A DNA stretch of 64,000 nt from Microbulbifer variabilis (GTDB lineage Bacteria > Pseudomonadota > Gammaproteobacteria > Pseudomonadales > Cellvibrionaceae). Where the stretch lies: NCBI RefSeq assembly GCF_023716485.1, contig NZ_CP092418.1, positions 2,773,001-2,837,000 of the forward strand. The letters are read 5' to 3'. Shown one piece after another: positions 30,024 to 39,761 of the stretch; the first letter of the stretch is position 1; every line of letters begins with the position of its first letter. Under the pieces are notes generated by a model. The model searched no databases. It was not told the DNA's origin and worked only from the letters and a program-made list of their open reading frames with translations. A program made the translations under genes and the position numbers.

Positions 30024-32204
30024 ATGAATCAAACGATTTTCCTCGATGTAATAATTCCGTTCAGATATAGCCCACTGCGAGACAATTGTCTAATTAATTT
30101 GGAAACAGTTCTAAGTGAATTCACCTACCAAGATGCTCGTTTTATCCTTGTCGATTCTGGTAGTGATGCGGAAGCCTCAAGTAAAGCAAAAGATATTTGC
30201 ATTAAGTATGGCGCCTTATACTCTTACATAAATACCGCAAATGAAACCTTTTCAATCGGAAAAGCACGCAATCACGGTGCAGAGATATCAACAGCAAAAT
30301 ATATCCTTTTCCAGGATATAGATCTACTCCCGTATGCGAATTTTTATAAAGACCTCGAAATACTTATTAATGAGAGATTCAGCGATGGGATAGATGAAGT
30401 TATCAATATCCCATGTATATATTTATCCGACAGCGCATCTAAAGAGTATATAAGCAACACGCCTGAAAACAGAAAAATCTATCTCCAAGACAGCATGAAA
30501 ACTGGAGATGAAAGAATAGAGTTTTACGCTGCCAGTTCATCAGTTGCTGTTTTTGATCGGTACTATTACTGTGCCCTCGGGGGACATGATCCAAGATTCC
30601 AAGGGCATGGCTGTGAAGATTTCGAACTATTCTATCGAGCATATAGTAATAACCCAAGATTTCCAAGACCATCAAATATATACAGTAACGACGGACACTG
30701 GAATACGCAAAGCTACTCTGGATTCAGATCCTGGTATAGAAAGTATGGAGATGAGACTGCATTAGATGGCATATTTATTGCTCATCTATGGCATGAGCGG
30801 GAAAAAGAGTCTAGTGACTATATAAGGAAGTCAAAGGAAAACAAGAACCTGTTAAAGCAGTGTATGTTAGAACATGACAATCAATGTAGTTGCTGGCTGC
30901 CACCGATACCCTACAATGAAAAAAGAACCCTATTTCTTGGAGTTGAAGGCAGTGAGTTTACTGAGAGTATAAGAGAAGTCATACCCTCTCTTGGGCATGT
31001 TGATTACCAACGTGAATCATTTTTTGAAACAGAAACAGAGCTTAAAGAGCACATATCAAAGAAAAAAATAGATCAAGTATTTTTTCACAATCCATACGCA
31101 AACAAACAAAGATTAAACATCTATAGATATTGTAGAAATGAAGAAATACCATACATTGTATACGAGAGAGGAGCACTCCCTGGAGCCGTTTTCTTTGATA
31201 TGAATGGATTCAATACTGACAGCACTTCATATCACGAAAAAAACTGGGACAGAGAACTATCTGATACCGAAATTTTATCAGTTACTGAGTATTGTAAAAA
31301 CGAAATACAACAGGGAGGCTACCTTGAAAAGCAGCCAAAAAAAATGGGCTCGGAGTATATTAAAAATAAGTATCGAATAAATGGGAAAAAGATATGCCTT
31401 GTACCTCTTCAAAGACCAACTGATACTGTTTGCGAAATTTTTAAGGGGCCACTACGGGAATATTCTGATTTCTATGCATGGGTGGACATTGTATCTAAAT
31501 CACTTAAGGAGTGGGTATTTCTTATTAAAACACACCCGCTTGAAAAAAACCCTACATACCCATTTGAAGACAATCACAATGTTATTAACTGCGACCTAGA
31601 AAATATATATGATTTAATCGATGCTGCTGACTCAGTATTCCTTCTAAACTCAGGAGTTGGATTGTTATCTATTCTAAGATTTAAGAACGTTGTTTCTGTT
31701 GGTGATGCGTTCTATTATCATAAAGGAATATGCAGTAAGGCTGAAACCCCAGAAGAAGCTGCGGCACTTATTTCGAGGGAGTGGGAACCAGATAGAAATC
31801 GTGTTTATAAGTTCCTCAATTATCTTATCAATGAGTTTTATTCATTTGGCCAATCCTCAACAAAATCAGTGAACAGAAATGGGGATGAAATTACTATCAC
31901 CACCAAAGTTAAATTCGGAATAATTCGCATACCCGGGCAAGGGATTCAAGAAAAGTTTAATTCTAGGACGCTCCCTCTATTTTCCAAAAAATCCTACCTG
32001 CTTGGAGTAAAATTCTCACAAGTTGACATCCCCCATAATACAAAAAAAACAACACTCCACACATCGTCACACTTTATGCTTCGAGTCAAGAGGGCAATAA
32101 AGCTTCTAATTTGGAAGAGCATAGGCTCAAATAATGGCGTGGAACTTATTTCTGGAATTTATCGCCTGCTAGGTATAAAAAAAATAGCTTCTAAGGACAT
32201 TTAA
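30024..32204 (+). CDS. Two-domain protein: GT2 glycosyltransferase plus capsule-synthesis-like domain
   Basis: A 726-residue protein with two modules. Residues 1-270 are a GT-A family-2 glycosyltransferase: VIIPFRYSPLRDNC, VDSGSDAE, the DxD in FQDIDLLP (98-100), and GGHDPRFQGHGCEDFELFYRA with the Glu-Asp pair of chondroitin-polymerase-like enzymes. Residues from ~320 form a GT-B-like capsule-synthesis module with VPLQRPTDTVCEIF, LIKTHPLEKNP and FLLNSGVGLLSIL. The fusion suggests alternating or coupled addition of two sugars in one polypeptide (inference). ATG at 30024 follows CTCGGAGCTACC. AT-rich compared with the core genes. Confidence 0.8.
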   Translation: MNQTIFLDVIIPFRYSPLRDNCLINLETVLSEFTYQDARFILVDSGSDAEASSKAKDICIKYGALYSYINTANETFSIGKARNHGAEISTAKYILFQDIDLLPYANFYKDLEILINERFSDGIDEVINIPCIYLSDSASKEYISNTPENRKIYLQDSMKTGDERIEFYAASSSVAVFDRYYYCALGGHDPRFQGHGCEDFELFYRAYSNNPRFPRPSNIYSNDGHWNTQSYSGFRSWYRKYGDETALDGIFIAHLWHEREKESSDYIRKSKENKNLLKQCMLEHDNQCSCWLPPIPYNEKRTLFLGVEGSEFTESIREVIPSLGHVDYQRESFFETETELKEHISKKKIDQVFFHNPYANKQRLNIYRYCRNEEIPYIVYERGALPGAVFFDMNGFNTDSTSYHEKNWDRELSDTEILSVTEYCKNEIQQGGYLEKQPKKMGSEYIKNKYRINGKKICLVPLQRPTDTVCEIFKGPLREYSDFYAWVDIVSKSLKEWVFLIKTHPLEKNPTYPFEDNHNVINCDLENIYDLIDAADSVFLLNSGVGLLSILRFKNVVSVGDAFYYHKGICSKAETPEEAAALISREWEPDRNRVYKFLNYLINEFYSFGQSSTKSVNRNGDEITITTKVKFGIIRIPGQGIQEKFNSRTLPLFSKKSYLLGVKFSQVDIPHNTKKTTLHTSSHFMLRVKRAIKLLIWKSIGSNNGVELISGIYRLLGIKKIASKDI

Positions 32205-32327
32205 TTATTACCCGAACCAACCCAGTATGCCACTCTTTTAAAAAGGGTTACTGATTTAGATAGGCGCTTAAAAATAAGAACAAGTATTGTGGTCAACTCC
32301 AAACCGGATATTTTTTAAGCAGATTTC

Positions 32328-32780
32328 TCAAATTTGATGGGAATTATATTGCCCCAGCCTCGTATGTACTCTGCGAGAGTTGATGAAATCCATATAAGCT
32401 CTCGCATCTTTTAAAGTATTCTTTCTTATTGCATAAGTGTTTTCGATTGACCGCTCTTGCTTCAGGTTGCTAAGAAGGTTTTGTTGGTTTACTGCCTAAA
32501 AAATTTTCTTATGATTCATTGAGCACATCATTCTATGCTGCTTCAAGAGCGCTTGGTAGATATGGTTGGTATGGTTGGTATGGTTGGTATACTGATTACC
32601 TTGATCAGAATGATACAGAAGACCCTTTGATTTCGTATGTAAGTTGACAGCCTTATGTTTCTGATCTTTTCGCACCGACATACTTGCCGTAGCGCTTGCG
32701 GTGGGGCTTTGCTGTAACCCTTTGAGGTTTGTATAAGCCCCACTACTTGTCTGATCTGAATAGCTCAGTTGGTAGAACAT
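32328..32780 (-). pseudogene. IS3-family transposase (OrfB) relic
   Basis: Remnant of an rve-type (DDE) transposase, only its C-terminal third. On the minus strand GLLYHSDQGNQYT (second catalytic Asp) is followed by YQALLKQHRMMCSMNHKK, an in-frame TAG at 32496, then LLSNLKQERSIENTYAIR (third catalytic region, Glu) and INSRRVHTRLGQYNS, the usual IS3 C-terminus. A tandem triplication of a 9-base unit inserts repeated TNH residues after NQYT. The upstream part is scrambled and no terminal repeats were found. It lies at the junction between the plus-strand and minus-strand halves of the polysaccharide locus. Confidence 0.75.
32561..32590. repeat. 9-bp tandem repeat (TATGGTTGG x3) inside the IS3 relic
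   Basis: Three full copies of TATGGTTGG plus a partial TAT. The repeat keeps the reading frame and adds Thr-Asn-His units in the dead transposase, consistent with replication slippage after inactivation. Confidence 0.8.
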
Positions 32781-33449
32781 TCCGCCATGTAATGATACGC
32801 TGATAAGTCTCTTTAAATAGCTTGTTGCCAGCTAAGAAATTAACTCTTTCCGAATTAGGGTATCTATTTGTTACCGCGCCCCATCAGTTACTTTCTATGC
32901 CTTGCCCCCTTACCAGAGGCCAAGGTCTGTAGGTTTATATGTTTCCCAGGGGCAATATCCACGTAGCCAGTATGAGTTGCAGCTCTCGACGGATCGTCTA
33001 GGGAAGTCTATCTAACAACTCTGCAATTATTTTCAGTAAATGCCCGGCTTATCTCAGACTGTAAGTCTGGGACCGTTTATTCCCGCTCCGTTGGTAGTAA
33101 CTCATCAATGTTTTTTCTTGGTCGGGAGAGGTGCCAACTCTACTAACTGCCCCCCCTCTTATCAATTGCACTTACTATCCGAAACTAAGCCCATCTAGAA
33201 ATTTTTAAGTTGAAAACATCAATATGTCTTATTACGAGAAAAAAGGTTAATTATTTAGGATAAATATCATACTTAGCGCAAGATCGAATGAGATCAGTTT
33301 TATCTCAATAAATTTTTAGGGAATCCGAAAAAATTATCAGCTAGATAATAGCATAAACCCTGAAAATTAGAAATAAAAAATTCCTTCTCATCTAAAATAG
33401 TGTATTTTATAAGCTTCTCTGCGGAATAGTATGCTTTTCTCAGGTATCA
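32781..33449. other. Gene-free region with possible mobile-element debris
   Basis: About 670 bases between the IS3 relic and the XcbB-like gene. No frame on either strand gives a convincing protein. Base composition is locally more GC-rich at 32,850-33,150 than the surrounding capsule genes, which hints at inserted and decayed foreign DNA. The last 250 bases are AT-rich. I recognise no RNA gene or intact insertion-sequence end. Confidence 0.3.
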
Positions 33450-34499
33450 TTAATGCTCTATTTTTTTAGATGAAACAACACCTACCTCATAAAAAAGATT
33501 ATTTATTAAGAGCATCAACAGATTCATACTATATTTACTAACATCTGCGTGAGATTTTATTTTTGGATGAGAATAATTGAAGAAGTTTGCCATGCTTTTA
33601 TAATCACAAAATATGCTTTCCACCTCAGAAAAAATAGGCGAAAGCTCGGAGTAAATAATATTTATATTTTTATTTAGCTGGTTATTTTCAAGCAAAGATG
33701 AAAATTTTTCAGCCTTGCCTTCAGGGAATGTCCCAGATACAAAATGCGAATCTTCGTGCTGATTAAAATGATACTCACCTGTAATAATAGGATCAACAGA
33801 AACACACTTAAATTGGCCCAATATTGCATGGTAAAGACTACCCGTCCCTCCTTTAGATGCGCCGTATAATACAATATCATTTTTATGGATATTAAAATTA
33901 GCTGAAATCTCTGAAATTAATAATTGAATATCATTTTCTACTTGATTATTAAAGTTGTTGTTCAAGTAGAAACTACCCACAACACCGCCAATATCCGCCA
34001 GCCTAAGTACATATGTGTTATTTGGAATATATTTTTGTATGGATTTATAGTTTAGATAGAAATTCCTTGTCGCTATATCAGAATTATATGCTCTGTCAGC
34101 AACGGAGGAAAAAATGATCAATAATTTTGATTGATTACACTTTATTTGAGGTTCCTCTAAGGTATAAAATATAGACCGATAAAATTGAAGGTTTTCTTTT
34201 TTTATAAACTTAGAAAAAGAAGATGCGTCTTTGAATTTACTGAATGTGGAAACTCCACCTTCACTATGAGTTAAATAAAAACCACTATTTGTTAGTTTAA
34301 CAACAAGGTTTTTAACGTTTTTATTTCGACGTGCAAGCCCGTAAATATTATGAAGCCTCTCGGATTTATGGCCGGCCTCTGATCGATCAATATCAATTGA
34401 GGATAACCCCAAAAGGTCAACCTCTATAGGCCCCTCAATAATTGAATCATTTAACTTAAGTTTCCCTGTGGAACTTTTGAAAATTTTTAGATTAAACAT
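33450..34499 (-). CDS. XcbB/CpsF-like capsular polysaccharide biosynthesis protein (alpha/beta-hydrolase-like)
   Basis: A 349-residue AT-rich gene. The centre reads LLIIFSSVADRAYNSD, then IVLYGASKGGTGSLYHAI, a GxSxG nucleophile elbow (Ser in GASKG), then VSVDPIITGEY. This fits the alpha/beta-hydrolase-like XcbB/CpsF proteins of Neisseria and Actinobacillus capsule loci, whose exact reaction is not firmly assigned (possibly acyl transfer or hydrolysis). No signal peptide, so it is cytoplasmic. It is the last gene of the minus-strand block containing tagD. Moderate confidence in family, low in reaction. Confidence 0.6.
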   Translation of the reverse strand: MFNLKIFKSSTGKLKLNDSIIEGPIEVDLLGLSSIDIDRSEAGHKSERLHNIYGLARRNKNVKNLVVKLTNSGFYLTHSEGGVSTFSKFKDASSFSKFIKKENLQFYRSIFYTLEEPQIKCNQSKLLIIFSSVADRAYNSDIATRNFYLNYKSIQKYIPNNTYVLRLADIGGVVGSFYLNNNFNNQVENDIQLLISEISANFNIHKNDIVLYGASKGGTGSLYHAILGQFKCVSVDPIITGEYHFNQHEDSHFVSGTFPEGKAEKFSSLLENNQLNKNINIIYSELSPIFSEVESIFCDYKSMANFFNYSHPKIKSHADVSKYSMNLLMLLINNLFYEVGVVSSKKIEH

Positions 34500-34779
34500 A
34501 AATCTACCAATAAATACTAATCTTAATCTGACAGATCTGTTTCTGAAGAACCGATAACTGCCAGATTAAGTGTAAATTTGTTAAAATTGCTGAAATTGCT
34601 AAACCCAAATACAAGCAAAATATTATATTTTTAGAGTCGATCTTAAGGGTATGCGCTCTCCCCTGAATACGCCAATAATTAAAAGAGAATTAAACACCAT
34701 CTTTCTCTTTATCTAATACTAAGTCGCCTCACTAAAATAAGGCCAGACCTAGGTGTTTACAAAATTTTTTATCTAAACC
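34500..34779. other. Intergenic spacer in the capsule block
   Basis: An AT-rich 280-base gap between two minus-strand capsule genes. I see no gene or strong hairpin in it; its length suggests a separate promoter for the downstream XcbB-like gene. Confidence 0.3.
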
Positions 34780-37329
34780 TCATGTATCAAAAACAACATC
34801 GTTACTAATTTTCTCATCACAAACATAGCGGTAAAATGAATCCAAGGTAGAGGCCACATAATTTTCAGCAGAAAAACCAATAACTGGTTTCTTCTTTGGG
34901 GTGTTAGCAAATGTAATCATTGCATCAGCAAAGGAATTCGCTGTAGTCTCTGTTAAAATCCCTATGCCATCTTTTAGCACACATTTAATTCCTGGTACAT
35001 TTGTTCCTATACATGGTACACCCAATGTTAACGCTTCTAATAATACAAGCCCCTGCCCTTCATAGTCAGATGCTAGCACCATACAATCACAAGCTTTTAC
35101 TAAGGGATAAGGGTTTGCTAGCCTTCCTGTAAATACCACATACTCAGCAATTCCCAGTTGCCTGACTTCAGACTTTAAAATTTCTCTAAGAGGTCCATCG
35201 CCAACCACAAATAAAATAGCCTTTTTCTTCTCTTCTTTAATTAAAATAGAAAACGCACGAAATAAGCGTTTATGATTTTTTTCAGGGGAAAGTCTACCCA
35301 CCACCACAAATTTCAAGTGATCTGTAGTATTGATAATTGTAGCACATTGAATTGAAACTAGTGAAAGTGGGATTTCAGATTTACGTTTTATATCTGAAGG
35401 GGAGATTGAATTTTCAATTGTAACCGTAGAGTATTTACTCGGGTAAAAAGATTTCAGTTTTCTCTCATTTTCAATCCGAACACTATCTGAAACTGATACA
35501 AATGTCTCATAATGTTTATAACTGCTGAAGACTGCATTTAGCTGCGGGAGACTTCTATTTGGATTGGAATTGCTCGCCTCAGCATACATATCACAGTGCT
35601 GATAGATCACCCTTTTATTTGTATCTAGATGTGCAAATAGCTGAGCCCAATAGAAAGTATAGCCTGAAAAATAAATAGCTATATCAAATGAATTATCACT
35701 AAAAACTCTTCGAGCTTCTTTTCTAAAAGCCGCATTAATTAATTCCTCATCATAACAAGAGGGATTTGTTTCTTTACTTGTAAACTTAGAGTATGCTTTA
35801 GCCTCATCAAACGTTAAACCAATCCCAGGATACAATAAAATCACCTGACATTTCTCAGCAAGCCTAACAAAGTACTCTTTTCTAATAATCGAAGAATCTG
35901 TTGCCTTAGCATCAACAATAAATGTCATTTCGTATTTACTGTGATCTATATTTTCGACTAGATTTACGAAAGAATTACTAATTCCATTTGCAAGCAAGCC
36001 TCCCGGATGGACTAGTATTTTTTTCTTAGTACTCTCTTTAACCGGTAAGTTTTGGCTTGAACCAAATAGAATACTCAAAAGCCTTTCGCTAGACTTTCCA
36101 TCTTCATTAGGGATGAATTTTCCCACTGCTGCAGTATAACTGGGGAACTCAGATGGCTTCACTGCATTATGGATAGCATTTGAAAGTTCAGGTAATTCAT
36201 TTACAACCTTAGCAGGAAGTTCTTCTAATTCAATATACAACCCTCTTTCACTCTCATAATGAGAGCGGTCTGGAACATATAAAATTATAGGTCTGTTAAG
36301 CGCAAAAAAGTCAAGGGTTATGCTGGAATAATCACTAATTAGAATATCTACGCCGGCAAGAATCTCATTAATATCCATTTCATCAGGGACAAAATTGAAA
36401 CCACCCTTTAAAGAACCTTTAAGTTTTTCCTTTACTAAGCCATGAAGAGAAACAAGTACATGATACTCATCACTCAAACTTATTGATAAATGATCAAGTG
36501 CTTTAATAGCAAAGCCAAAATCCATCGACGGCTTTCCAATTCTACCCCGCCAAGTTGGAGCGAAAAGTACAACCTTTTTATTATAATTTATACCCAAACG
36601 TTTTAGGACACTTTTTCGGCTAGTGTTCAAGGTTGTGTCGATACGTGGAGATCCAATCTTACACACCTTATGAGAATTAAGATTCTTCGCGCCGTATGAG
36701 TCGACTGTAGTCTTTTTAGCGTACTCCCCAGCCAAGGGGATATGTGTTGCTTGAATGAAATTTCGTTGTCCATTTGCAAAAGAAAACAATCGATCATTCG
36801 TGTCAAGACCAAGTGTTTTAATTGGGATACCATGCCAAGTATTTACATAAAACTGACTGGGCTTTCGAATGAAATAGTCTGGAAAGGTTAAATTGTTGAC
36901 TAAATATTCCGCCTTAAGCAGCGCTTTCGCATAGTCAATTGTATCTCGAGCAATAAGCTTCACATTTTTTCGGCAAGATATCTCAGCCGGAACACTCTCG
37001 GGGTTATTGACAACCCAAATTATGCTAAAGTCTTCTGCTTTTTGATGTCCAATCAAAGCCTGGTAAATAGCAAAAGGATGGCAACTTATATTTTTCCCCC
37101 AATGACTTTCAAAAAGTATAACGTTTTTTTTCACTCCTATTTCGTCAAAATTTTCCAGATAAAATCTTTGACTGGAACTAAGCCGAATAACCGCATTATG
37201 ATATATCTTGCGCCCAAATTTAGATAACAATTGGTATCCCCGAATACGCCTCAATCTTGAGTCAATTGGTTTATATCTATGAAGAAAACCATGCAAGATC
37301 TTTATCACTTTCTGCTTTTTCATTGTCAT
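34780..37329 (-). CDS. Fusion of CDP-glycerol glycerophosphotransferase (TagF/TagB-like) and GT4 glycosyltransferase
   Basis: About 849 residues with two enzymes. The N-terminal half has the polyglycerol-phosphate transferase motifs: NTWHGIPIKTLG, VLFAPTWRG and ILISDYSSITLDFFALNRPIILY, which bind CDP-glycerol. The C-terminal half is a GT4 domain: VVVGRLSPEKNHKRLFRAF, VVGDGPLREIL and ASDYEGQGLVLLEALTLGVPC. It probably alternates glycerol phosphate and a sugar in a teichoic-acid-like polymer (inference). I chose the ATG at 37329, preceded by GAGGT with 5-base spacing; an ATG four codons earlier is possible. No membrane segment is obvious. Confidence 0.87.
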   Translation of the reverse strand: MTMKKQKVIKILHGFLHRYKPIDSRLRRIRGYQLLSKFGRKIYHNAVIRLSSSQRFYLENFDEIGVKKNVILFESHWGKNISCHPFAIYQALIGHQKAEDFSIIWVVNNPESVPAEISCRKNVKLIARDTIDYAKALLKAEYLVNNLTFPDYFIRKPSQFYVNTWHGIPIKTLGLDTNDRLFSFANGQRNFIQATHIPLAGEYAKKTTVDSYGAKNLNSHKVCKIGSPRIDTTLNTSRKSVLKRLGINYNKKVVLFAPTWRGRIGKPSMDFGFAIKALDHLSISLSDEYHVLVSLHGLVKEKLKGSLKGGFNFVPDEMDINEILAGVDILISDYSSITLDFFALNRPIILYVPDRSHYESERGLYIELEELPAKVVNELPELSNAIHNAVKPSEFPSYTAAVGKFIPNEDGKSSERLLSILFGSSQNLPVKESTKKKILVHPGGLLANGISNSFVNLVENIDHSKYEMTFIVDAKATDSSIIRKEYFVRLAEKCQVILLYPGIGLTFDEAKAYSKFTSKETNPSCYDEELINAAFRKEARRVFSDNSFDIAIYFSGYTFYWAQLFAHLDTNKRVIYQHCDMYAEASNSNPNRSLPQLNAVFSSYKHYETFVSVSDSVRIENERKLKSFYPSKYSTVTIENSISPSDIKRKSEIPLSLVSIQCATIINTTDHLKFVVVGRLSPEKNHKRLFRAFSILIKEEKKKAILFVVGDGPLREILKSEVRQLGIAEYVVFTGRLANPYPLVKACDCMVLASDYEGQGLVLLEALTLGVPCIGTNVPGIKCVLKDGIGILTETTANSFADAMITFANTPKKKPVIGFSAENYVASTLDSFYRYVCDEKISNDVVFDT

Positions 37330-37455
37330 ACTATACCTCAAATGATTCTTAACCTTAGATCAACATTAAATTTCTGGGAGCAGAAAAAATAAAGCTAAAT
37401 TATATCAACTACAATTACCTAAAAAATCACTCCGAAAACTTCACCTTAATCATTT

Positions 37456-38607
37456 TTATAAGATTACCCCCTTTCTCTTATAAAAAATGGTGTATCCTGC
37501 AAGATACTGAAAAAAAGGTTTCACCAGTCGTAAGGCAATTAAATATCTCTTAAATCTTGACTGAGGATTAAAAATTTTTTTTCTAAAAAATAGTTGCTTA
37601 CCAACTAAGTAGCCGATGAGGCAAAAAGCTTCTGCCTCATTATAATGAGGCCACGCGAATTCAGCTCGAACATCACCATAAGTTATTGCTGTATTCTGTC
37701 CCCAAATGCCCTCCCCCATGGCTATTACCGGCTTACCTACTGCCAAACTTTGCAAAAGTACAGTGCTATTTATACCAATTATGCACTTAGCACCTGCTAT
37801 ATCTTTAAATAGGTCACTCTCTCTGGACCAGGAAAAACCTTTAGGGAGATCAAACATCTTCATTGAAGATTTTGGGTGTTTTCGAACAATTACTTTATGA
37901 GTTTTTGGTAACCATCTAGCAAGCTCACTAATAAATTCTTGCATTGACGTGAATGGTGAATATAGTCGAATATTTGAATCAGTCTCCACTTGAAGTGGAA
38001 CTAAGATGTACTTCTCTTCGTTTTTTAACCCAGATAATTTTTTTCGCCTGTATGATTCACAGAATTCCTGGCCGTGTTTGTAATACCCCTCAAGCTCATA
38101 GGTAGCCTTTTTAGCAATTTCACTTCCACTATTCACGCCCTTAGGATCAAAATAATATGTATTTGACTGATCAAACCATGCCACTTCCATGAAGCGAACA
38201 TCTATATTATGCTTTTTCGTAACATTCAGGAAACCGGTTTGGTAAGCAAAATTTCCATTCCATAGATAGACATAATCAAACCCCTTTCTTTTTAGTAAAT
38301 CTTCGCAATCTAAATTATGCTGAGAAATAAATTCTTCTTGCGCAATACGATTTCTCTTAAGGATCTTCCATAACTCTCTTGCACTAGGAGTTGCTATGTA
38401 TATCCGCCTATATACTACTGGGTCTAAATAATTTATTATTGCGGAAATATTGAGAGAAATGTTGTCATCATCATCAAATAGCGGCATTGCCACACTTACA
38501 CAAATATAAACCAAATTCCCCGCCTTTTTTTCTCTAAGTGCGATTTCACGGAAAATTGGCAGCCGATGGCAATTACTAAGAGGGACGTAAAGCAGTACCC
38601 GTCTCAT
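37456..38607 (-). CDS. Capsule-synthesis-like glycosyltransferase (Capsule_synth/KpsS-like), paralogue
   Basis: A 383-residue paralogue of the protein at 28729-29907. Shared blocks include VAWFDQSNTYYFDPKGVNSG, VPLQVETDSNI, a Lys/Arg-His-Pro element (VRKHPKS) and IIGINSTVLLQSLAVGKPVIAMGEG. They place it in the same capsule-synthesis superfamily. It overlaps the upstream glycerophosphotransferase-type gene by four bases (ATGA), so both are coupled. Two copies on opposite strands suggest either duplication or two related steps, for example linker and chain. The substrate is unknown. Confidence 0.72.
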   Translation of the reverse strand: MRRVLLYVPLSNCHRLPIFREIALREKKAGNLVYICVSVAMPLFDDDDNISLNISAIINYLDPVVYRRIYIATPSARELWKILKRNRIAQEEFISQHNLDCEDLLKRKGFDYVYLWNGNFAYQTGFLNVTKKHNIDVRFMEVAWFDQSNTYYFDPKGVNSGSEIAKKATYELEGYYKHGQEFCESYRRKKLSGLKNEEKYILVPLQVETDSNIRLYSPFTSMQEFISELARWLPKTHKVIVRKHPKSSMKMFDLPKGFSWSRESDLFKDIAGAKCIIGINSTVLLQSLAVGKPVIAMGEGIWGQNTAITYGDVRAEFAWPHYNEAEAFCLIGYLVGKQLFFRKKIFNPQSRFKRYLIALRLVKPFFQYLAGYTIFYKRKGVIL

Positions 38608-39725
38608 AAAGAAACCTTTAATCTGTGTAGAAGTCGACGAATACTTTGCCCCATCGGGGATGGGTCTGTCTGATTTTCATTCCTTATGCGCTTCTTTTCA
38701 CTATCAGTAATCGCCCATTGCGCACGGATTTTTTCTCGCAGTATTTGGTGCTGATCATGAAAATTATAATTTATGATCTCATTAGCTAACCGCTCATCTG
38801 CATCTAGTGTATCCGATATAAGGCCCTGGTAATAGCCAGCATAAGGATCGTATATTGGGAAAAATTCATCCTTTCGTACGGAAGAAATATCATTCAAAGT
38901 AACAGCAAAATTATTGATTTCTCGATATTCAATTGAGTCTCTCCCAACCTTCACACTCTCTTGGGTAAACGACGCTCCTCTCAATACTGAAACTTTTTTT
39001 CCGAGAAAAAATGCATCAAAAATAATCCCGCTTATATCAGATACCACTAGTTGAGATTTTAATAACCAATCAACCTTATCCTTTTGGCTGACGACGATTT
39101 TAATTTTCTCAGGAATCTGTCGGATTAACTCTGAATTAAACACAATCGTATTATGGTGGGGTGCAACAACTAAAGTAAACCGCTTACTTAACTCTTCAAG
39201 ACCGTCCAAACTACTCTCCAATGAGGAGTGCTCCCCCCAGGTCGGAGCATAATATACAATTGGTTCCTCATTTGCGCTCCATGAAAGTTCAGCTTGTTGT
39301 TTTTGCCAGCTACTTAGTACCGAGTGCCCAACAACTATTGAATTCGCTACACTTACAATTCTCTGTTGAGAGTAATTACCGAAAACAAAGTTAATATCTG
39401 CAAGACCGCGCCATAGTCCGTAGTTATAGTCTTCTTTAGCTAATCCATATTGAACAAAAGCAAGCTTGGCCGAGCGCAACGAACCCACCCCCTCAAAGGC
39501 AGTGTGGGCTATAATGAGGTCAAAATGATCTAGCTCTTTGATCGCAGAGCCTCGTTTAATGCGGATATATCTTGCTGAATGAGTATACTCTCGCTCAGTT
39601 GAACGGACAAAATCAGCATTATAGACTCTATCTTCCACTGCAACGTAACCATTCACCAATTCAATTATCGGCTTAAAGCAAGCTAGTTGATATTCGTTCC
39701 AAACAAAAAAACAAATAGATCGCAC
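38604..39725 (-). CDS. CDP-glycerol glycerophosphotransferase family protein (TagB-like)
   Basis: A 373-residue GT-B-like enzyme. VQYGLAKEDYNYGLWRGL, IVYYAPTWGEHSSLESS, VVAPHHNT and LVVSDISGIIFDAFFLGKKVSVL are the family's CDP-glycerol binding elements. Shorter than TagF and single-domain, it fits a priming enzyme (TagB type) that adds the first glycerol phosphate to a lipid-linked sugar; this is an inference from size. The adjacent tagD would supply CDP-glycerol. It lies 36 bases after tagD on the same strand. Confidence 0.8.
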   Translation of the reverse strand: MRSICFFVWNEYQLACFKPIIELVNGYVAVEDRVYNADFVRSTEREYTHSARYIRIKRGSAIKELDHFDLIIAHTAFEGVGSLRSAKLAFVQYGLAKEDYNYGLWRGLADINFVFGNYSQQRIVSVANSIVVGHSVLSSWQKQQAELSWSANEEPIVYYAPTWGEHSSLESSLDGLEELSKRFTLVVAPHHNTIVFNSELIRQIPEKIKIVVSQKDKVDWLLKSQLVVSDISGIIFDAFFLGKKVSVLRGASFTQESVKVGRDSIEYREINNFAVTLNDISSVRKDEFFPIYDPYAGYYQGLISDTLDADERLANEIINYNFHDQHQILREKIRAQWAITDSEKKRIRNENQTDPSPMGQSIRRLLHRLKVSL

Positions 39726-39761
39726 TTTAGATACTCACCACCTATCAATACCTACTTACTT

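Noticed and set aside
32701..32743. GTGGGGCTT/AAGCCCCAC inverted repeat as an intrinsic terminator or insertion-sequence end
   Set aside because: The loop is about 25 bases, there is no T tract, and no matching repeat was found at the other side of the IS3 relic.
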